Of a DNA stretch of 43,334 nucleotides, positions 1 to 7,571 are shown one piece after another. Source of the DNA: QNFN01 sp964195335. Its GTDB lineage: Bacteria > Pseudomonadota > Gammaproteobacteria > QNFN01. The translations under genes were made by a program, and so were the position numbers. The stretch spans positions 1 through 43,334 of the forward strand of contig CAXMPC010000049.1 of NCBI GenBank assembly GCA_964195335.1, in the 5' to 3' direction. The notes below the pieces were generated by a model. That model was not told where the DNA came from. It did no database searches and saw only the letters and a program-made list of their open reading frames with translations. Positions within the stretch are counted from its first letter, which is position 1. Each line of letters begins with the position of its first letter.

Positions 1-908
1 TTTTTCGCGCCCCCACCACATATGAGGAGTTGGCTGCACGTAGGCATTTGTCTGGCTACTTCCCTGGCAATTGACGAGGCGGTCAACTCAAGGAGCGTGG
101 CCTGAATGTCGACGGCCTTGAAACGGCCCAGGTCCGGGGTCCGGGAGATCACCCAGTCCAGGTTGAATTTCTCCCTGCCCGTGCTCTTGGGCGGACCCAT
201 TTCGAAGTAGGAATCATCAAACCATGCCTCCAGGAGTTCGGGCACTACGCATCCAGAAGCGGCCCATTTTCCGTTTTCGTCGTAAGGCAACGACAGGTGT
301 TTCTGTGCCCATTCATCCATAAGGCAGTTGCCGGGACCGGTGTCGAATCCGGAGATCTCCAGTGACGGGTCGCCAGGCAGGAGTGTCAGGTTCGCAATCC
401 CGCCGATGTTAAGCACGGCGGTTTCCACGCCGGCTTCGCGAAACATGGCCGCATGAAAGATGGGTGCCAGTGGTGCACCCTGGCCACCGAGGGCCATGTC
501 CTTGCGCCTGAAATCTGCGACTGTCGTGATTCCCGTGACCGTTGCAACGGTGTTTGGGTCGCCGACCTGCAGCGTGAACGGTGGGTCGGCCTCGGGCCTG
601 TGGCGTAACGTCTGCCCGTGACTGCCGATAGCCACGATCTCGCTGCTTGCGACGCCGGCCTCGATGAGCAGGTCGTCGACTGCCTTGGCGATCAGACGTC
701 CAAGACTGACGTCGAGGCGACCAAGGCGCTCGATTTCGTTATCTGTCGGTTCTGACAGCGCACGGATCTCGCGGCGTATCTCCTCGGGCATCGGAGAGGT
801 ACGTGCGGCAATCACCTGTGGCCGCTCGCTGGCGAAATCGACCAGCACGACATCGATACCGTCAGCGCTGGTGCCAGAGAGGGTGCCTACGTAGTACTCG
901 GGCATCAT
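1..908 (-). CDS. anmK: Anhydro-N-acetylmuramic acid kinase, C-terminus cut by window edge
   Basis: AnmK phosphorylates and opens 1,6-anhydro-MurNAc released from peptidoglycan, giving MurNAc-6-phosphate for cytoplasmic wall recycling. The frame runs from an ATG ATG pair at 908-903 to base 1 without a stop, so about 302 residues are visible and the C-terminus lies outside the window. The translation opens MMPEYYVGTLSGTSADGIDV, the N-terminal phosphate-binding signature of the family. Later it shows NIGGIANLTLL and GFDTGPGNCLMDEW, and at the edge LLICGGGAK, the start of the conserved CGGG motif. An AGGA Shine-Dalgarno lies six bases before the first ATG. It follows the M23 peptidase gene on the same strand after 49 bases, so the two are probably co-transcribed; this pairing is common in gammaproteobacteria. 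No frame damage is visible. Confidence 0.95.
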   Translation of the reverse strand, partial: MMPEYYVGTLSGTSADGIDVVLVDFASERPQVIAARTSPMPEEIRREIRALSEPTDNEIERLGRLDVSLGRLIAKAVDDLLIEAGVASSEIVAIGSHGQTLRHRPEADPPFTLQVGDPNTVATVTGITTVADFRRKDMALGGQGAPLAPIFHAAMFREAGVETAVLNIGGIANLTLLPGDPSLEISGFDTGPGNCLMDEWAQKHLSLPYDENGKWAASGCVVPELLEAWFDDSYFEMGPPKSTGREKFNLDWVISRTPDLGRFKAVDIQATLLELTASSIAREVARQMPTCSQLLICGGGAK

Positions 909-957
909 TCGCGGTCCTGCTTCGGGTCGCGGTGGCTGACCCGTGGCCAGGTGCGAA

Positions 958-2472
958 CTACTGGTCGCTCTGTGCGAGCAGTGTCTGCTCGTGGACGACC
1001 AGTTGCGCCAGCAGCGGTCCGGCGACGATGCGGAAGGCCGGTAGCAGTTTCGGGTCGAGCGGATCGGCCTTGGGCAGTTTCACCGTCAGCGGATTGCGAT
1101 GCACGCCATCGACCAGGAATTCGTAGTGGAGGTGAGGACCGGTGGCGAGCCCGGTCGAGCCGACGTAGCCGATGGTCTGGCCCTGACGTACGCGCTTGCC
1201 GCTACGAATGCCACGGGCGTATTTCGACATGTGGGCGTAGAGGGTGCGGTAACGACCGCCGTGGGTCAGGATCACCGCCTTGCCGTAGCCACCCTTGCGC
1301 CCGGCGTGGACCACCTTGCCGTCGCCCGATGCCTTGATCGGGGTGCCGGTGGCCGCGGCGTAGTCGACTCCGCGATGGGGGCGCTTTTTGCCCAACACCG
1401 GGTGATAGCGCGAACCGCGAAAGCGCGAGCTGATACGACGGAAATCGACCGGTGAGCGGAGGAATGCCTTGCGCATCGAATAGCCGTCCGGGGCGAAGTA
1501 GTTCGACTCGCCGGCAGGATCGGTAAAGCGCACGGCCTGGAAAGCCTTGCCCTGGTTGGTGAAGCTGGCAGCAAGAATGGCCCCGTCGGCCAGTTTGCGG
1601 CCGTCCTCGGCGTATATCTCTTCGTGAATCAGGCCGAAGCGGTCGCCGGCGCGGATGTCGAGGGCAAAATCGACGTCCCAGCCGAAGATGCCGGCCAGTT
1701 CCATGATCAGCCGGTCATCCAGACCGGCGTCAAGCGCGCTGAGGTAGAGTGAATCCTCGATGATCCCGCCGACGAACCGGGTACGGGTTTCGGTCGGCGT
1801 GGCGACGGTAGCGGCCGTCCAGCCGTCGTCATCAAGGCTCACGTGCAGCGTGGTCAGGGCGTCGGGCACGTAGGCCAATTCGAGCAGATCGGCACCGTCG
1901 GTACGGAACCGTAGCTCGTCGCCGGGGCGCAGCCGTTGCAGTTCCTTGCCGAGGCCGTCCGCCTGGAGCAGGTAATGCAGGGTCGTCAGGTTCAGGCCGA
2001 GGCGCTTGAATATCGCCGAGAGCGTGTCGCCGTTACGCACCTTCTCGGTTTGCCAGCTGCCGCGTGGCATCGAGTCTGGTGGGATGACGGCCGGTATGGC
2101 AGTTGCCTCGGGCAAGCCGGTCTTGCCTGCTTTCGCGACGAGGTCGGGTTCGGGTGTGGCGTTGTCGATGGTCGCGTCATCATTTGGCATGGATGACGGG
2201 GTTGGCGGCTGCAATATGGCAGCCGGGGCCAGAATCAAAGTGGAGTCAAGCGAGCCTGGCTGCCGTGGGAGGGCCAGTGTGACGGCTACCCGACCGTTCC
2301 GGTCGCTGCCGGAGACGGTATCCACCTGTTTTGGCGTATTCGTGGCGGTCACCGCCACCGCATAGGCGGCCAGGGCAATGGCACTGACCAGCAGGCCGAA
2401 CAGTAATTTGCCGCGCGACGCTTTCGATGGCGCCTCAACTCTCACCTGTGAAGCTCTGAAATCTCTCATCAT
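958..2472 (-). CDS. mepM: M23 family murein DD-endopeptidase with LysM-like domain (MepM/YebA type)
   Basis: Membrane-anchored periplasmic peptidase expected to cut peptide cross-links in peptidoglycan so that new strands can be inserted. The 504-residue product has an N-terminal membrane segment at about 22-42 and a proline-rich linker. A LysM/OapA-like domain spans about 142-192 (VRNGDTLSAIFKRLGL). A middle domain and a C-terminal lysostaphin-type M23 domain follow. The zinc and catalytic motifs are complete: HRGVD (H366, D370), YAH (H414) and HLH (H447, H449). Start: ATG ATG at 2472-2467, just downstream of a candidate promoter at 2502-2531. The downstream anmK completes a wall turnover pair. 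Family assignment is firm; which bonds it cuts is inferred from MepM homologues. Confidence 0.93.
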   Translation of the reverse strand: MMRDFRASQVRVEAPSKASRGKLLFGLLVSAIALAAYAVAVTATNTPKQVDTVSGSDRNGRVAVTLALPRQPGSLDSTLILAPAAILQPPTPSSMPNDDATIDNATPEPDLVAKAGKTGLPEATAIPAVIPPDSMPRGSWQTEKVRNGDTLSAIFKRLGLNLTTLHYLLQADGLGKELQRLRPGDELRFRTDGADLLELAYVPDALTTLHVSLDDDGWTAATVATPTETRTRFVGGIIEDSLYLSALDAGLDDRLIMELAGIFGWDVDFALDIRAGDRFGLIHEEIYAEDGRKLADGAILAASFTNQGKAFQAVRFTDPAGESNYFAPDGYSMRKAFLRSPVDFRRISSRFRGSRYHPVLGKKRPHRGVDYAAATGTPIKASGDGKVVHAGRKGGYGKAVILTHGGRYRTLYAHMSKYARGIRSGKRVRQGQTIGYVGSTGLATGPHLHYEFLVDGVHRNPLTVKLPKADPLDPKLLPAFRIVAGPLLAQLVVHEQTLLAQSDQ

Positions 2473-2501
2473 TGTCCGCGGGCGGGTTGCGAGCTTGCGC
2501 C

Positions 2502-2531
2502 ACGATAGCTGGCCGGATATGTGGGGGTCAA
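2502..2531 (-). promoter_or_regulatory. Candidate sigma70 promoter for the M23 peptidase gene
   Basis: On the minus strand TTGACC (2531-2526) is followed after 18 bases by TATCGT (2507-2502), 5/6 and 4/6 matches to the sigma70 consensus. Initiation would fall near 2495, about 23 bases before the start codon. The -35 hexamer is one arm of a dyad whose other arm is the -35 of the opposite petA promoter. Confidence 0.5.
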
Positions 2532-2549
2532 GGCTATTTTGGCTTGACC
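2526..2549. repeat. Inverted repeat carrying both divergent -35 elements
   Basis: GGTCAAG (2526-2532) and CTTGACC (2543-2549) are perfect 7-base inverted arms separated by 10 bases. Each arm contains a TTGACC -35 hexamer, one per strand. The symmetry may simply reflect back-to-back promoters, or may also be a regulator site. Confidence 0.55.
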
Positions 2550-2573
2550 GCTAAATTGGCCCTGGGGGATAAT
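2544..2573 (+). promoter_or_regulatory. Candidate sigma70 promoter for petABC
   Basis: TTGACC (2544-2549) and GATAAT (2568-2573) are each 5/6 matches to consensus, with an 18-base spacer. The transcript would begin near 2580 and leave a leader of about 110 bases before petA. I see no other promoter of similar quality between 2473 and 2690. Confidence 0.6.
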
Positions 2574-2690
2574 CCAGCTCTTTTGGTGCGGCGCGGCATC
2601 TGGCGTCGCGTCACATGATGCGGGCGGCAGCTTGATTGCAAGCTACTGATTCCACGTATCTCGTATGTCTATAAGATGAGGTAGAGCTAA

Positions 2691-3284
2691 ATGAGCACAG
2701 GTGGCGTTGATACCGGTCGGCGCCGGTTCCTGACGGCGGCCACGACAGTGGTTGGCGGTGTAGGGGCCGCGGTGACGCTGGTGCCATTCATCTCGTCGTT
2801 CCAGCCGAGTGCCCGCGCCCAGGCGGCGGGTGCTCCGGTTGAGGTCGACATCTCCAAGATAGAACCGGGCCAGCGGCTCACGGTCGAGTGGCGCGGCAAG
2901 CCGGTCTGGATCGTGCGCCGTACCGACGAGATGCTCGCTGACCTCAAGGCGGTCTCCGACAAGCTGCGCGACCCCGACTCGGCCAAGGACCAGCAGCCCG
3001 ATTACGCGCGCAACGACAGCCGCGCGATCAAGCCCGAGTATCTGGTTGTCGTCGGTATCTGCACCCACCTCGGCTGCTCACCGACCTTCCGTCCCGATGT
3101 GGCCCCGACCGATCTTGGCGTGGAGTGGAAAGGCGGTTTCTTCTGTCCCTGCCACGGATCGAAATTCGACCTCGCCGGGCGGGTTTACGAGGGAGTCCCG
3201 GCCCCGCTCAACCTGGTCATCCCGCCTCATACCTACGTCAGTGACAGCCGCGTGCTGATCGGCGTCGATCAAGGAGCTGCCTGA
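2691..3284 (+). CDS. petA: Ubiquinol-cytochrome c reductase, Rieske iron-sulfur subunit
   Basis: High-potential [2Fe-2S] subunit of the bc1 complex, taking the first electron from ubiquinol at the Qo site and passing it to cytochrome c1. The 197 residues start with a twin-arginine type segment (TGRRRFLTAAT, residues 8-18) followed by the membrane anchor, as expected for Tat-dependent insertion of a folded Rieske domain. Cluster ligands are C124 and H126 in CTHLGC, and C152 and H155 in CPCHGS. C129 and C154 form the stabilising disulfide of the family. GAGGT lies eight bases before the ATG. The stop overlaps the petB start by one base (TGATG), showing an operon. Complete and ordinary. Confidence 0.98.
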   Translation: MSTGGVDTGRRRFLTAATTVVGGVGAAVTLVPFISSFQPSARAQAAGAPVEVDISKIEPGQRLTVEWRGKPVWIVRRTDEMLADLKAVSDKLRDPDSAKDQQPDYARNDSRAIKPEYLVVVGICTHLGCSPTFRPDVAPTDLGVEWKGGFFCPCHGSKFDLAGRVYEGVPAPLNLVIPPHTYVSDSRVLIGVDQGAA

Positions 3285-4528
3285 TGAACGCGCTCAAGAG
3301 CCTGGTCGGCTGGATCGACGACCGCTTCCCGCTGATGGCCCTGTGGAATGACCACCTGGCCAAATACTACGCACCGAAGAACTTCAACTTCTGGTACTTC
3401 TTCGGTTCGCTGGCGCTGCTGGTACTGGTGCTCCAGATCGGTACCGGCATCTTCCTCGCCATGCACTACAAGCCGAGTGCCGAAGAGGCCTTCGCCTCGG
3501 TCGAGTACATCATGCGCGATGTCGAGTGGGGTTGGCTGATTCGCTACCTGCACTCGACCGGGGCCTCGGCCTTTTTCGTCGTGGTCTACCTGCACATGTT
3601 CCGCGGCCTGATCTACGGTTCCTACAAGCAGCCGCGCGAGCTGGTCTGGATCATCGGCATGCTGATCTACCTCTGCCTGATGGCCGAGGCATTTTTCGGC
3701 TACCTGCTGCCATGGGGGCAGATGTCGTTCTGGGGCGCGCAGGTGATCATCTCGCTGTTCGGCGCCATTCCGATCGTCGGTGAGGAACTGGCGATCTGGA
3801 TCCGTGGCGATTTCGTCGTCTCCGACGCGACACTGAACCGCTTCTACGCGTTCCACATCGTCCTCGTGCCGCTGATCCTGCTCGGCCTGGTCGCCGCGCA
3901 CATCATGGCGCTGCACGAGGTCGGTTCGAACAACCCCGACGGGGTCGAGATCAAGCAGAAGAAAGACGAGAACGGTATTCCGCTCGACGGCATCCCGTTC
4001 CACCCGTACTACACGGTCAAGGACATCGCCGGTGTTGCCGGGTTCATGATCTTCTTCGCGCTGATCCTCTTCTACGCGCCGGAGATGGGGGGCTACTTCC
4101 TCGAGTACGCGAACTTCGAGCCGGCCGATCCGCTGAAGACCCCGGAGCACATCGCCCCGGTCTGGTACTTCACGCCCTACTACGCGATTCTGCGTGCGGT
4201 CACCATCGACATCGGGCCGTTGAACTCGAAGGTGCTCGGGGTCATGGCGATGGGTGCGGCGACGGTGATCTTCTTCGCCCTGCCGTGGCTCGATCGCAGC
4301 CCGGTCAAGTCGATCCGCTACCGTGGCCCGCTGTTCAAGGGGGCGGTGACGATCTTCGTCATCGTCTTCTTCACCCTCGGCTTCCTCGGCACCCAGCCTG
4401 TCACGCCGGTGTTTACCGTCATGTCGCAGGTCTGCTCGATCCTCTACTTCGCATTCTTCCTGCTGATGCCGATTTACACCAAGCTAGACAAGACCAAGCC
4501 GGTTCCGGAAAGGGTGACGTTCAAATGA
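3284..4528 (+). CDS. petB: Ubiquinol-cytochrome c reductase, cytochrome b subunit
   Basis: Integral membrane core of the bc1 complex that binds two b hemes and both quinone sites. The 414-residue protein has the expected series of membrane helices. The four heme ligands can be placed as H90 (RYLHSTG), H104 (YLHMFRG), H191 (FYAFHIV) and H206 (AAHIMALHE). The Qo-site motif, PEWY in mitochondria and many bacteria, reads PVWY here (residues 292-295), so the usual glutamate is a valine. I recall this variant from beta- and gammaproteobacteria. The start overlaps the petA stop by one base and the stop overlaps the petC start by four (ATGA). This is the single-chain cytochrome b form, not split into b6 and subunit IV. 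Confidence 0.98.
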   Translation: MNALKSLVGWIDDRFPLMALWNDHLAKYYAPKNFNFWYFFGSLALLVLVLQIGTGIFLAMHYKPSAEEAFASVEYIMRDVEWGWLIRYLHSTGASAFFVVVYLHMFRGLIYGSYKQPRELVWIIGMLIYLCLMAEAFFGYLLPWGQMSFWGAQVIISLFGAIPIVGEELAIWIRGDFVVSDATLNRFYAFHIVLVPLILLGLVAAHIMALHEVGSNNPDGVEIKQKKDENGIPLDGIPFHPYYTVKDIAGVAGFMIFFALILFYAPEMGGYFLEYANFEPADPLKTPEHIAPVWYFTPYYAILRAVTIDIGPLNSKVLGVMAMGAATVIFFALPWLDRSPVKSIRYRGPLFKGAVTIFVIVFFTLGFLGTQPVTPVFTVMSQVCSILYFAFFLLMPIYTKLDKTKPVPERVTFK

Positions 4529-5250
4529 AGAAGCTGATCCTAGCCATCCTTGTCACCGCCCTGCCAGGGTTCGCGGTCGCGGTCGGTGGCGGTGTTCATC
4601 TCGACCCGGCGCCGATCGACACCGGTGACCGCGAGTCGCAGGCACGCGGTGCGCTGACCTACGTCCAGTACTGCCTCGGTTGCCACTCGCTCAAGTTCAT
4701 GCGCTACAACCGCCTCGCCGCCGACCTCGGTCTCGACGACGAGCAGCTCAAGGCGCTGATGATCAGCACTGACAAACCGGGCGACACCATCGTCAACGCG
4801 ATGCCGGCCAAGCAGGCCGAGCAGTGGTTCGGGACCAAGATTCCCGACCTGTCACTGGTCTCGCGCTCGCGAGGCACCGACTGGCTCTACACTTACCTGC
4901 GTGGCTTCTACGCTGACCCGTCGCGCCCGCTCGGAGTCAATAACCTGGTGTTCAAGGACGTCGGCATGCCACACGTGCTGTGGGAACTCCAGGGTCTGAA
5001 GCAGGCGGTCTACACCACCAACGAGCATGGCCAGAAGGTGCTCGAGCGGCTCGAGCCGTCGTTGCCGGGCCAACTCTCCGAAGCGCAGTACGACCAGCAG
5101 GTCGCCGACCTGGTCAATTTCCTCGACTACGTCGGTGAACCGATTAAGCAGGAGCGTCAGCAACTCGGCTTCTGGGTCCTCGCTTTTCTCGTCATCTTCT
5201 TCGGCCTCAGCTACGCGCTGAAGAAGGAGTACTGGCGCGACATTCACTGA
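4525..5250 (+). CDS. petC: Ubiquinol-cytochrome c reductase, cytochrome c1
   Basis: Periplasmic c-type cytochrome subunit of bc1, passing electrons from the Rieske centre to soluble cytochrome c. The 241-residue precursor starts at the ATG that overlaps the petB stop. The open frame extends further upstream but inside petB, so it is not used. It begins with a Sec signal (KKLILAILVTALPGFAVAV). The heme motif is CLGCH (C50, C53, H54), M148 in DVGMPH is the likely axial ligand, and a C-terminal anchor covers about 214-231 before a basic tail. A perfect hairpin follows seven bases after the stop. Heme attachment would need a cytochrome c maturation system outside this window. Confidence 0.98.
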   Translation: MKKLILAILVTALPGFAVAVGGGVHLDPAPIDTGDRESQARGALTYVQYCLGCHSLKFMRYNRLAADLGLDDEQLKALMISTDKPGDTIVNAMPAKQAEQWFGTKIPDLSLVSRSRGTDWLYTYLRGFYADPSRPLGVNNLVFKDVGMPHVLWELQGLKQAVYTTNEHGQKVLERLEPSLPGQLSEAQYDQQVADLVNFLDYVGEPIKQERQQLGFWVLAFLVIFFGLSYALKKEYWRDIH

Positions 5251-5256
5251 CCGAAC

Positions 5257-5290
5257 GGGCGGTGCGCGTACCAATGTTCGCGCACCGCCC
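5257..5290 (+). terminator. Perfect 12-bp stem-loop between petC and sspA
   Basis: GGGCGGTGCGCG (5257-5268) pairs without mismatch with CGCGCACCGCCC (5279-5290) around a 10-base loop. It starts right after petC. There is no T-run after it, so it may be an imperfect terminator, a transcript stabiliser of petABC mRNA, or an attenuator before sspA. The hairpin itself is certain in sequence; its function is inferred. Confidence 0.55.
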
Positions 5291-5347
5291 ACCATGCACC
5301 TTGCGGCCACGGCCGCCAAGCCCAGCACGACCAGGAGACACCTCCCC

Positions 5348-5971
5348 ATGACCCAGGCGATTGCACGGCGATCCGGCATGATCCTCTATTCCGACACGAC
5401 CTGCCCCTACAGCCATCGCACGCGGCTCGTCGTCGCTGAGAAGGGGATAAACGTCGAGATCGTCGAAGCCCAGCCCGGCCATCTGCCGGAGGACCTGATC
5501 GACCTCAATCCCTACAATTCGATGCCGACCATGATCGACCGCGACCTGGTGCTGTACGACTCACGGGTGATCATGGAATACCTTGACGAGCGCTTTCCGC
5601 ACCCGCCGCTACTCCCGGTCGACCCGGTCTCACGGGCCAAGTCGCGACTGGTCCAGTACCGCCTCGAACACGATTGGTACGGGCTGATCACCGACCTCGG
5701 TTCGCGTAGTGAGAAGCGGGTCAGCAAGGCGCGCAAGACGTTGTCCGACGGCCTGCAGGCGAGCGGTGAGGTCTTTTCGGCGATGCCGTTCTTTCTAAGC
5801 GCCGAGCTGTCACTGATCGACTGCATCCTCGTTCCGCTGCTCTGGCGCCTGCCGGTGTATGGCGTGGAACTGCCGGCGCGTAGCCCGGTACTCGAATACA
5901 TGAAGCGCATGTTCGCGCGCCCGGCCTTCCAGGATAGCTTGAGCGAGGCCGAGCGCGAGATGCGCGAGTAG
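5348..5971 (+). CDS. sspA: Stringent starvation protein A, RNA polymerase-associated GST-fold protein
   Basis: SspA binds RNA polymerase and changes promoter choice under starvation and acid stress in E. coli, and regulates virulence in several pathogens. The 207 residues comprise an N-terminal thioredoxin-like half (MILYSDTTCPYSHRTRLVV) and a helical GST C-terminal half. The surface motif PHPP at 84-87 falls at the same numbering as the functional P84/H85/P86 pocket I recall from E. coli SspA. The start at 5348 is chosen because AGGAG lies just upstream and the N-terminus then matches the family; the open frame begins 18 codons earlier without support. sspB follows after 34 bases, as in most gammaproteobacteria. 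It acts in the cytoplasm and no glutathione transferase activity is expected. Confidence 0.96.
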   Translation: MTQAIARRSGMILYSDTTCPYSHRTRLVVAEKGINVEIVEAQPGHLPEDLIDLNPYNSMPTMIDRDLVLYDSRVIMEYLDERFPHPPLLPVDPVSRAKSRLVQYRLEHDWYGLITDLGSRSEKRVSKARKTLSDGLQASGEVFSAMPFFLSAELSLIDCILVPLLWRLPVYGVELPARSPVLEYMKRMFARPAFQDSLSEAEREMRE

Positions 5972-6005
5972 CGGCGGCCTCCGCGGCCAGTCCCCGGAGT
6001 GAGCG

Positions 6006-6410
6006 ATGGCTGACCGGGTGCCGATGACGTCCAACCGTTCTTACCTGATTCGGGCGATCCATGCCTGGGTCGTCGATAATGACTGCACCCCCTACCTGCT
6101 GGTGGACGCCGCCACGGACGGGGTTGAGGTACCTCAGGAGCATGTCGAGGACGGGCGCATCGTCCTCAATATCAGCCCGAGCGCGACCGACCGGCTGCAG
6201 TTGGGCGATGAGTCGATCCACTTCCACGCCCGCTTCGGCGGTCACCCCACCGATGTCTTTGTGCCAATCGCTGCGGTACTCGCGGTCTACGCGCGCGAAA
6301 ATGGCCAGGGCATGATGTTTCCGCCGGATGAGGGCAAGGGTGGCGACGAGCCGCCCCCGGACCGGCCACAGCCGACCGACGGGCGTCCGGCGTTGAAAGT
6401 GGTCAAGTAG
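6006..6410 (+). CDS. sspB: ClpXP protease specificity-enhancing factor SspB
   Basis: Adaptor that delivers ssrA-tagged and other substrates to the ClpXP protease. The 134-residue protein has the compact substrate-binding domain in residues 5-100 (SYLIRAIHAWVVDNDCTPYL, then VPIAAVLAVYARENGQGM). An acidic and proline-rich linker and the C-terminal tail RPALKVVK follow. That tail matches the ClpX-binding module of known SspB proteins almost letter for letter, so docking to ClpX is well supported. GGAG precedes the ATG. It is paired with sspA and probably transcribed with it. A tmRNA gene is not in this window. Confidence 0.96.
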   Translation: MADRVPMTSNRSYLIRAIHAWVVDNDCTPYLLVDAATDGVEVPQEHVEDGRIVLNISPSATDRLQLGDESIHFHARFGGHPTDVFVPIAAVLAVYARENGQGMMFPPDEGKGGDEPPPDRPQPTDGRPALKVVK

Positions 6411-6436
6411 CGCGGCGACGCGACGTTCCGAGAACG

Positions 6437-6928
6437 ATGATCGAGGTCATCACCGGAGATATCACCAGGCTTGCCGTCGACGCCATCGTCAACGCGGCCA
6501 ACAACAGCCTGTCAGGCGGGGGCGGGGTTGATGGCGCGATCCACCACGCCGCCGGACCGGAACTCATCGCCTGCTGTCGCGGAATCGGCGATTGTCCTAC
6601 CGGCGAGGCACGAATCACGCCCGGCTTCGAACTGCCGGCCCGCTGGGTGATCCATACCGTCGGCCCGGTCTGGCATGGCGGCGACACGGACGAGGATGCG
6701 CTGCTGGACTCCTGCTATGAGAAGGTGCTCGAACTGGCCCGGGAGAACGGTGTGCGCAGCATCGCGTTTCCCGCAATCAGCACCGGAGTCTACGGCTTCC
6801 CGAAACAGCGCGCGGCAGCGATCGCCGTCGCCAGGATGCGTCGACACGAAGATGCATTTGATCGCCTGCTCGCCTGCTGTTTCAGTGAAGCCGATGCGGC
6901 GATCTACCGGGCGCAACTCGCCACGTAA
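6437..6928 (+). CDS. Macrodomain protein, probable O-acetyl-ADP-ribose deacetylase (MacroD/YmdB type)
   Basis: A single macrodomain filling all 163 residues. Members of this subfamily hydrolyse O-acetyl-ADP-ribose and remove ADP-ribose from acidic residues; E. coli YmdB is also reported to restrain RNase III. Visible motifs are GDIT (7-10, adenine-binding aspartate D8), NAANNS (19-24), GGGGVDGAIH with the catalytic-type D32, and ISTGVYGFP (114-122) for the phosphate loop. N22 and D32 match the catalytic Asn/Asp pair of MacroD enzymes, so it should be active. It lies 26 bases after sspB on the same strand and may belong to that operon. This position is not part of the gene order I know for sspAB, so the gene is probably a lineage-specific insertion. 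Confidence 0.92.
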   Translation: MIEVITGDITRLAVDAIVNAANNSLSGGGGVDGAIHHAAGPELIACCRGIGDCPTGEARITPGFELPARWVIHTVGPVWHGGDTDEDALLDSCYEKVLELARENGVRSIAFPAISTGVYGFPKQRAAAIAVARMRRHEDAFDRLLACCFSEADAAIYRAQLAT

Positions 6929-6940
6929 GCACGCGCAGCG

Positions 6941-7528
6941 TCAGTCGATGTACTCGAAGACGTTGACCACCCGCTGCACGCCACCGACCCTGCGGGTCTC
7001 CTCGATGGTGGCATTGGCCTCGGTACGGGTGACCAGGCCCATCAGGTAGACCGCACCCGCCTCGGTGACCACCTTGACCCGCTCCGGGGTGTACTGGGGC
7101 AGGTCCACCTTGAGCAGGTGGGTCTTGACCTTCGAGGTGATCAGCGTGTCGCTGGCGCGGGCGGTCATGGAGCTCGGCGCCGCCACGGCCAGTTCGTTGA
7201 CTACGCGCTTCACGCTGGGTACGCCCCGTGCGATCTCCTCGGCGCGAGCACGCAGGTCGGGGGTCGGCGTCTCACCGGTCAGCAGGACGACCAGGTTGAT
7301 GCTGGTGGCGTTGATGTGCGCCTGTTCGTTGATCTGGGGGTCGTCCCGGAAACGCGAGGAGACCTTAAACTCGATGTTCTGATCCTCGATCATGATGCCC
7401 GAGGTTCGCCGGTCGTAGGCCACCGAGGCCCCGGCGGCGGCCCCGGTCACAACCGCTGCGGTGCATCCCTGCAGCAGCACAATAAGCAGCACTGTAGGCA
7501 GGGCGGTCAGGTAGAGGGCTTGCTTCAT
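6941..7528 (-). CDS. dolP: Outer-membrane lipoprotein with two BON domains (DolP/YraP type)
   Basis: Expected to be an outer-membrane-anchored periplasmic lipoprotein that binds phospholipid and supports envelope integrity. The 195-residue precursor has a signal peptide ending in the lipobox LLQGC (lipidated C22) and a glycine/alanine-rich linker. BON domains lie at about 50-117 and 126-195, ending NVFEYID. The start at 7528 is preferred over one 21 codons upstream because AAGGAG lies just ahead of it and it puts the lipobox at the right distance. It is the last gene of the lpoA-yraN-dolP set and converges on the macrodomain gene with 12 bases between stops. In E. coli and Pseudomonas diaA sits just before this gene; here it is absent. 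Confidence 0.93.
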   Translation of the reverse strand: MKQALYLTALPTVLLIVLLQGCTAAVVTGAAAGASVAYDRRTSGIMIEDQNIEFKVSSRFRDDPQINEQAHINATSINLVVLLTGETPTPDLRARAEEIARGVPSVKRVVNELAVAAPSSMTARASDTLITSKVKTHLLKVDLPQYTPERVKVVTEAGAVYLMGLVTRTEANATIEETRRVGGVQRVVNVFEYID

Positions 7529-7571
7529 GTTCGCGTCTCCTTGCGCAGCGATTAGCTTTTCAGGCGGCACT

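Noticed and set aside
4285..4524. Upstream in-frame extension of cytochrome c1
   Set aside because: It lies inside petB; the ATG at 4525 gives a proper signal peptide.
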